DNA of 53,427 bases from an uncultured Bryobacterales bacterium. Its GTDB lineage: Bacteria; Acidobacteriota; Terriglobia; Bryobacterales; Bryobacteraceae. Below, piece by piece: positions 48,876-53,427 of the stretch (position 1 is the stretch's first letter; each line of letters starts with the position of its first letter). The notes beneath the pieces were generated by a model, which was given only the letters and a program-made list of their open reading frames with translations, was not told the DNA's origin and ran no database searches. The stretch lies in NCBI GenBank assembly GCA_937959285.1, contig CALGAR010000113.1, forward strand, positions 1 through 53,427. Direction: 5' to 3'. The position numbers and the translations under genes are program-made.

Positions 48876-51511
48876 AACCCGAGCACGAGCCCTTCGACCC
48901 GGCCCTGGAACGGGCTATTCAGCAAATCCATGACGAGCCGGTCGATCACACCGTCATTGAAGCTGCCGCCAAGCGAGTGTGGGGCCGGATTTCGGCGGAA
49001 CTTAAGCCTTCAGGCGGCGTGATCCGCGGCTGCTCCGACTTTCAAGCACTGATCCCGGACTACGTATCTGGACGTCTACCCGAATCCTCGGCATTGCTGC
49101 TCAAAGATCATACGCAAGAGTGTGTCTCGTGCCGCAAGCTGCTGCACGCTGCATCGGGCCGCGTCGTGGAGATGAAGACGGCGCCGGCGCAAAGCGTAAA
49201 ACGACCGGCGACACGCCACCTGGTGCGATGGACGATCGCAGCGGCGCTCACTCTTGGCGTGGGATTCACATCGTGGAATGTGGTTAATACGCTGCCCGCA
49301 CCGAACCGGGCGCAAGCGACCGTTGAATGGGTGGGCGGCGCCGCCTACCAGGTATCGAGCGAACGTTCCGTACCGCTCCAACCCGGGCAGGTTCTGCGGG
49401 CAGGCACGGAGATTCGGACTGGAAAGGATTCGGGCGCGATCCTCCGGCTGACCGACGGTTCTGTAGTGGAAATGCGGGAGAACTCGGGCTTCTCTGTTTC
49501 CGCAACGCGAAGGGATTTGACGGTCCGGCTTGGGCGGGGGGCGGTCATCGTTGAGGCGGCAAAGCAGCAGAACGGCCACCTCTTCGTCGCCACCGCGGAC
49601 TGCAAGGTGTCGGTGACTGGCACCGTCTTCAGCGTGAACACCGGCATCAAAGGGTCTCGTGTGTCCGTTGTAGAAGGCGAGGTCCTCGTAGCGCAAAACC
49701 GGCAGGAGAAAGTGCTGCGGCCGGGTGAACAGTTCAGCACAAGTGAAACCCTGACTCCAGTCCCGATCGAGGAAGAGATCGCCTGGAGCCGGAAAGTGGA
49801 TCAGCACATTGCTCTGCTGCGCGAGCTGACGAATCTGCGGAAGGAACTGGAGCAGATCCGTCCGCCGGAACTGCGATACTCGAGCCGGCTGCTCGACTCC
49901 GTACCGGCCGAGACTGTAATCTACGCCAGCATTCCAAATATTGGGCAGACGCTCGAAGAAGCGCACCGGATCTTTGAAGCCAAGGTGGCGGAGAGCCCGG
50001 TGCTGCGGGAATGGTATCAGCAACAACTCGGGCATAATCGTGCCGGTTTCAAGTTTGGCGACATGATTCATGAATTTCGCGCCCTCAGCGACTATTTGGG
50101 AGATGAGATTGTCCTCGTGGCGCCGATGACAAGCACCGGAGATGTGGAGGCGCTGGTGGCTCTGGCGGAGGTGAAGAGGCCGGGACTGCGAGAGTTTGCG
50201 CAAGCTGAAATGACAAGGTTTGGTATCGATCCCGGCCATGTTCAGCTTCGTTTCGTTGATAGCTCGGCCGCAATCGGGCAGCCGGCAAAGGATGAGGTCG
50301 TCGTCTTTTTGCGCCCGGATGTAGTGGCAGTCTCTCCCGATGTTCACGCATTGCGTCAGGTGGCGTCTGCCCTCGAGGGTAACTCTCGATTTGCGGGAAC
50401 GCCGTTTCATGCCCGGCTGCAGCAGGCATACCGCGACGGCGCGGGCATGCTGTTCAGCGCTGATTTAGAGCGGATTACAGCCGCCCGCCCGTTCAACCAG
50501 GGAGCCGCCGAAACCTTCGTACTCGGTAATGTCCGCCACATTGTCCTCGAGCAGAAGGACGTGAACGGCCAAACAAATACACGCGCAGTCTTTGGTTTCG
50601 CAGGGCAGCGAAGCGGCATTGCCTCCTGGCTGGACCGCCCGGCCACACTAGGCGCACTGGACTTTATTTCTCCCGATGTGACCGCGGTGTCCGGTTTCAT
50701 ACTCCGAACGCCGGCAACGATTGTCGAAGAGCTCTTCTCAACGTTTCAGAGCTTGAACCCGGGCTTCCAGCAGAACCTCAAGGAAGCCGAAGCCGAGCTG
50801 GGCATCGACATTCGGAGGGACATTGTTAGCAGTCTGGGATCGGAGGTTGCCTTTGCACTGGACGGACCTGCCTTTCCGGTTCCTTCCTGGAAGCTCGTTG
50901 TGACGGTTTACGATCCCGCTCGCTTGCAGGCAGCAATTGAGCGGCAGGTAGAGGCGATGGACCGTCTGGCTCGAAGCAGTGGAAATTCCGGTTTCACATT
51001 GACTCAAGACTCGTCGTCCGGGCGCACGTACCACATCATAAAGAGCGAATCGCTGAAGAACATCGGCGAGATTAATTACACGTTTGTAGATGGCTACCTG
51101 CTAGCGGGCTCCAGCCGCATGCTGATCGACAAGGCGCTCGAGCAGCGCCAGAACGGCTATACGCTTACTCGGTCGACCAAGTTCCGGTCCTTGATCCCGC
51201 GTGATGGATATCCGAACTTCTCCGCGCTCATCTATCACGATCTCGGATCCGCACTCGCTCCAATCATTGAAGGCTTGAGCTCCAGCGTGAGCCTTTTGCC
51301 AGAACAGCGCAGTGTGGTCGATGGGATTGCGAATGATATGAAGCCTCTGCTCATCGGTTTGTATGCGGAGGATGACCAGATCACCGTGGCCAGCACAAGC
51401 AGTACCCTCAGCTTGAGCGCCGCCAATCTCCTCAGAATGCACGGGCCGATGGATCTTGCTACCCTGCTCCGGATGAAGGGAACACGCGGAGATGGTGCTG
51501 CGTATCGGTGA
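48872..51511 (+). CDS. Membrane anti-sigma factor with FecR domain and large DUF3352-like region
   Basis: An 879-residue protein in one chain: (a) residues 50-95, a zinc anti-sigma domain with His80, Cys84 and Cys87 (H-x3-C-x2-C) and a further Cys54; (b) one transmembrane helix at about 117-138; (c) a FecR domain at about 150-290 with VSVTGTVFSVNTG; (d) a short coiled coil at about 305-335; (e) about 500 residues resembling DUF3352, starting at VPAETVIYASIPNIGQTLEEA. The N-terminal part would hold the sigma factor in the cytoplasm while the rest senses something outside. It is translated with the sigma gene (ATGA). The role of the large domain is unknown. Confidence 0.82.
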   Translation: MKPEHEPFDPALERAIQQIHDEPVDHTVIEAAAKRVWGRISAELKPSGGVIRGCSDFQALIPDYVSGRLPESSALLLKDHTQECVSCRKLLHAASGRVVEMKTAPAQSVKRPATRHLVRWTIAAALTLGVGFTSWNVVNTLPAPNRAQATVEWVGGAAYQVSSERSVPLQPGQVLRAGTEIRTGKDSGAILRLTDGSVVEMRENSGFSVSATRRDLTVRLGRGAVIVEAAKQQNGHLFVATADCKVSVTGTVFSVNTGIKGSRVSVVEGEVLVAQNRQEKVLRPGEQFSTSETLTPVPIEEEIAWSRKVDQHIALLRELTNLRKELEQIRPPELRYSSRLLDSVPAETVIYASIPNIGQTLEEAHRIFEAKVAESPVLREWYQQQLGHNRAGFKFGDMIHEFRALSDYLGDEIVLVAPMTSTGDVEALVALAEVKRPGLREFAQAEMTRFGIDPGHVQLRFVDSSAAIGQPAKDEVVVFLRPDVVAVSPDVHALRQVASALEGNSRFAGTPFHARLQQAYRDGAGMLFSADLERITAARPFNQGAAETFVLGNVRHIVLEQKDVNGQTNTRAVFGFAGQRSGIASWLDRPATLGALDFISPDVTAVSGFILRTPATIVEELFSTFQSLNPGFQQNLKEAEAELGIDIRRDIVSSLGSEVAFALDGPAFPVPSWKLVVTVYDPARLQAAIERQVEAMDRLARSSGNSGFTLTQDSSSGRTYHIIKSESLKNIGEINYTFVDGYLLAGSSRMLIDKALEQRQNGYTLTRSTKFRSLIPRDGYPNFSALIYHDLGSALAPIIEGLSSSVSLLPEQRSVVDGIANDMKPLLIGLYAEDDQITVASTSSTLSLSAANLLRMHGPMDLATLLRMKGTRGDGAAYR

Positions 51512-51514
51512 TTG

Positions 51515-52492
51515 ATGAGCGCGGCAACGAACAAGCCGATTATTGAGCTGGAAGACCTCGTCGTCCAAATCGGGAACCGGGTCATTCTTAAGAAACTGAA
51601 CGGCTCGCTCTCCGGGCGGTCCATTGGCCTCCTGGGCCCGAATGGAGCAGGCAAGTCGACGCTGCTGAATACGCTCCTCGGCTTCCACAGGCCGGCTTCC
51701 GGTACCGCGCGGATCTTCGGTTTCGACATCCGTACTCACGCGAAGCAGGTCCGGTCGCTGCTTGGCTACATGCCGGAGAACGACTCCTTCATCGCGAATA
51801 TGAGCGGGATCCGGTTCGTTCGCCTGATGGCCGAGCTGGCCGGTCTTCCGAGGGAAGAGGCTACGGAACGGGCGCATGAAGCATTCTTCTACGTAGGGCT
51901 TGGGGAAGTCCGGTACCGCAATATTGGAACCTATTCGCTGGGTATGAAGCAGATGACCAAGCTTGCCCAGGCCCTCGTTCACGGACCACGTCTGCTCTTG
52001 CTTGATGAGCCTACCAACGGTCTCGATCCGCCTGCTCGCCGCCGCATGCTTCGGCTGATTCAGGAAATCCGCGATCGAGGCGAGGTCCACATCCTCATTT
52101 CCTCGCACCTGCTGCGCGACGTCGAGGAATGCTGCGACGAAGTGCTCATTTTGAAGGATGGAAATATTGCCGCCTCCTGCAATCTGGAAGAGGAGCGCCG
52201 TTCCAACAGACACTTCCTGGAACTGGAAACAAAGGGCGCTGGTGACGACTTTGTGTACAGGCTTCAGGAGCTTGGGTGTCAGGCAGCCTGGGCGGGCAAT
52301 AGCCGCGTCAAGCTCGTGCTGCCGAAGCGTGTTGGCGTTCGTGAGATCTATCAGGTCGCTTCCGAGTGCGGTGTGCAGATCCGGCGTTTGAACCACAAGC
52401 GCGACTCGCTCGAAGACATCTTCCTGAAGGCAATGGAGGCCGTCATTCCAGCGCCGCCCGAAAAGGCAGAGGTGACGCATGGCCGTATATAA
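51515..52492 (+). CDS. ABC-2 type transporter ATP-binding subunit
   Basis: A 325-residue ATPase: Walker A LLGPNGAGKSTLLNTL, Q-loop MPENDSF, signature SLGMKQ, Walker B LLLLDEPTNGLD and the switch His in SSHLL. The LSGGQ motif is replaced by SLGMK, common in ABC-2 exporters. About 100 further residues after the ATPase core form a regulatory-type C-terminal domain. The start at 51515 is three bases after the anti-sigma stop, and the end overlaps the permease gene by 14 bases. Confidence 0.92.
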   Translation: MSAATNKPIIELEDLVVQIGNRVILKKLNGSLSGRSIGLLGPNGAGKSTLLNTLLGFHRPASGTARIFGFDIRTHAKQVRSLLGYMPENDSFIANMSGIRFVRLMAELAGLPREEATERAHEAFFYVGLGEVRYRNIGTYSLGMKQMTKLAQALVHGPRLLLLDEPTNGLDPPARRRMLRLIQEIRDRGEVHILISSHLLRDVEECCDEVLILKDGNIAASCNLEEERRSNRHFLELETKGAGDDFVYRLQELGCQAAWAGNSRVKLVLPKRVGVREIYQVASECGVQIRRLNHKRDSLEDIFLKAMEAVIPAPPEKAEVTHGRI

Positions 52493-53378
52493 GCGCACCT
52501 ACCATCGCTACGAAGGACGACTGACGCCCGAGTGGTCGCGATTCCTCGTCCTTACCCGGTATTCGTGGGAAGAGATGAACCGCATCCGGTTCCTGAACAT
52601 GTTTCTCCTCGGGACAATGATCTGGCCGCTGCTTTGCGCGGTCACGATTTACCTGCGCCATAACCTCAGCGCGCTCGAGTTGATTGGCATCAATGCTTCG
52701 GACCTGATTGCGATCGATTCGAAGTTTTTTCTGACATACCTCGGCGTTCAAAGCATGTTTGCGTTCTTCCTGAATTCTTTCATTGGGCCCGGACTCGTTT
52801 CACCGGACCTCGCAAACAATGCCCTGCCTCTCTACCTTTCACGCCCGTTTTCACGGACTGAGTACGTCCTGGGGCGAATGTCGATCATCGTCATTCTTCT
52901 ATCCTTGATGACCTGGATTCCGGGGCTGCTGCTGTTCTTACTGCAGAGCTACCTGGAGGGTTGGGCCTGGTTTACGGCGAATATGCGTCTGGCGTTTGCC
53001 CTACTTGCGGGTTCGCTCATCTGGATCGCGCTGCTGGGTTTGATGTCGCTGGCGGTGTCGGCGTGGGTAAAGTGGAAGCCGATTGCAGGCGGCTTGCTGT
53101 TCGGGATCTTTTTTGTCGCGGCTGGATTTGGCGAAGCGATCAACGCTGTCCTGAGGACGAAGTGGGGGCATCTGATCAACGTCAGCCATCTGGTCGGCAC
53201 CGTGTGGCTCTCCCTGTTTGAGGAGCCGATGCGGCGTGGATCTGGAGCTGTCTTCTTTCGTGTGTTCCCCGGCGAAGAGATTCCCGTATGGATGTGCTGG
53301 CTTGCGCTGTTCGGCATGTGCCTGTTCTGCCTCTGGCTTCTCGGCAAGAAGATTCGCGGCGTGGAGATTGTGCGATGA
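52479..53378 (+). CDS. ABC-2 type transporter permease
   Basis: A 299-residue inner-membrane protein with about six hydrophobic segments (about 40-62, 85-105, 133-157, 166-190, 196-216 and 272-292). The first 40 residues are cytoplasmic (YKRTYHRYEGRLTPEWSRFLVL). The pattern LSRPFSRTEYVLGRM after the second segment resembles ABC-2 permeases of the gliding or bacitracin-export type. It overlaps the ATPase by 14 bases and the next gene by four (ATGA). Substrate unknown. Confidence 0.87.
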   Translation: MAVYKRTYHRYEGRLTPEWSRFLVLTRYSWEEMNRIRFLNMFLLGTMIWPLLCAVTIYLRHNLSALELIGINASDLIAIDSKFFLTYLGVQSMFAFFLNSFIGPGLVSPDLANNALPLYLSRPFSRTEYVLGRMSIIVILLSLMTWIPGLLLFLLQSYLEGWAWFTANMRLAFALLAGSLIWIALLGLMSLAVSAWVKWKPIAGGLLFGIFFVAAGFGEAINAVLRTKWGHLINVSHLVGTVWLSLFEEPMRRGSGAVFFRVFPGEEIPVWMCWLALFGMCLFCLWLLGKKIRGVEIVR

Positions 53379-53427
53379 CGGGCCACAACTGCATCGTCTT
53401 TGATGACGTCTCTCGCTTTTATGGCGA
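53375..53427 (+). CDS. Start of a second ABC ATPase gene, cut by the window edge
   Basis: Only 17 codons are present: MTGHNCIVFDDVSRFYG. The NCIVFDDVSRFYG part is the first strand and A-loop Tyr of an ABC ATPase, so the operon probably continues with another ATP-binding subunit. It overlaps the permease stop by four bases (ATGA). Everything beyond is outside the window. Confidence 0.75.
   Translation, partial: MTGHNCIVFDDVSRFYG

Noticed and set aside
51101..52498. A 465-codon open frame on the minus strand across the ABC ATPase
   Set aside because: The plus strand has an intact ABC ATPase with all motifs; the antisense product shows none.

Overview
The window is about 53 kb of GC-rich bacterial chromosome with tightly packed genes. 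It has no tRNA or rRNA gene, no transposase, no phage gene and no CRISPR array that I could find. The gene content best fits an Acidobacteriota bacterium: a secreted S55-domain protein paired with a secreted beta-propeller, a secreted DinB-like protein, a hopanoid-type HpnE, a fused TrpE-TrpG, and a very large ZAS/FecR anti-sigma factor. This assignment is inference from family content; no marker gene was compared with a database.

Layout. (1) 1-5.4 kb: the end of an AcuI/YhdH reductase, an alkylation-repair pair (Ada-AlkA fusion overlapping an Ogt methyltransferase), a class 1B pyrD without pyrK, and a hybrid histidine kinase. (2) 5.4-13.9 kb, all on the minus strand: an S55-domain protein and a beta-propeller protein as one unit, then, after a hairpin, fused trpEG, a Cys/His-rich membrane protein, hpnE and a small secreted protein. 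(3) 14.0-17.7 kb: hsp20 behind a near-consensus promoter, htpX overlapping rlmI, and a glycosyltransferase on the other strand. (4) 17.7-22.6 kb: a 670-base stretch with no intact gene, then an AttE/AttF-G/AttH-like set of ABC ATPase, FtsX-type permease and secreted CrtC/AttH-like hydrolase. (5) 22.6-43.35 kb: the str, S10, spc and alpha operons joined end to end (rpsL-rpsG-fusA-tuf, rpsJ to rpsQ, rplN to secY, adk-map-infA-rpmJ, rpsM-rpsK-rpsD-rpoA-rplQ). They start at a TTGACA-17-TATTCT promoter with a structured leader of roughly 250 nt and end at a strong two-way terminator. (6) 43.4-48.1 kb: secreted DinB-like protein, REC-HD-GYP regulator, toast-rack lipoprotein, family 5 uracil-DNA glycosylase and a purine permease. 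(7) 48.1-53.4 kb, running off the end: an ECF sigma factor, its 879-residue membrane anti-sigma factor, and an ABC-2 type transporter, all overlapping or nearly touching and preceded by a promoter that looks like a target of the sigma factor itself.

How the genes work together. The centre is the core translation, secretion and transcription set (30S and 50S proteins, EF-G, EF-Tu, IF-1, SecY, Adk, methionine aminopeptidase, RNAP alpha). The flanks hold DNA repair (alkylation repair at one end, uracil removal at the other), envelope quality control (Hsp20, HtpX), secreted proteins and signalling. The least ordinary part is region 7: a sigma factor, an anti-sigma factor with a very large extracytoplasmic domain, and a transporter that together look like one self-regulated envelope-sensing and transport system. 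Other points of note are the order of catalytic motifs in the S55 protein (Ser before His), a hybrid kinase whose C-terminal HPt-like segment lacks the phospho-acceptor His, an AlkA with a shortened segment after its catalytic Asp, an IF-1 without the usual KMRK segment, and a tuf gene whose codon style changes near its 3' end.
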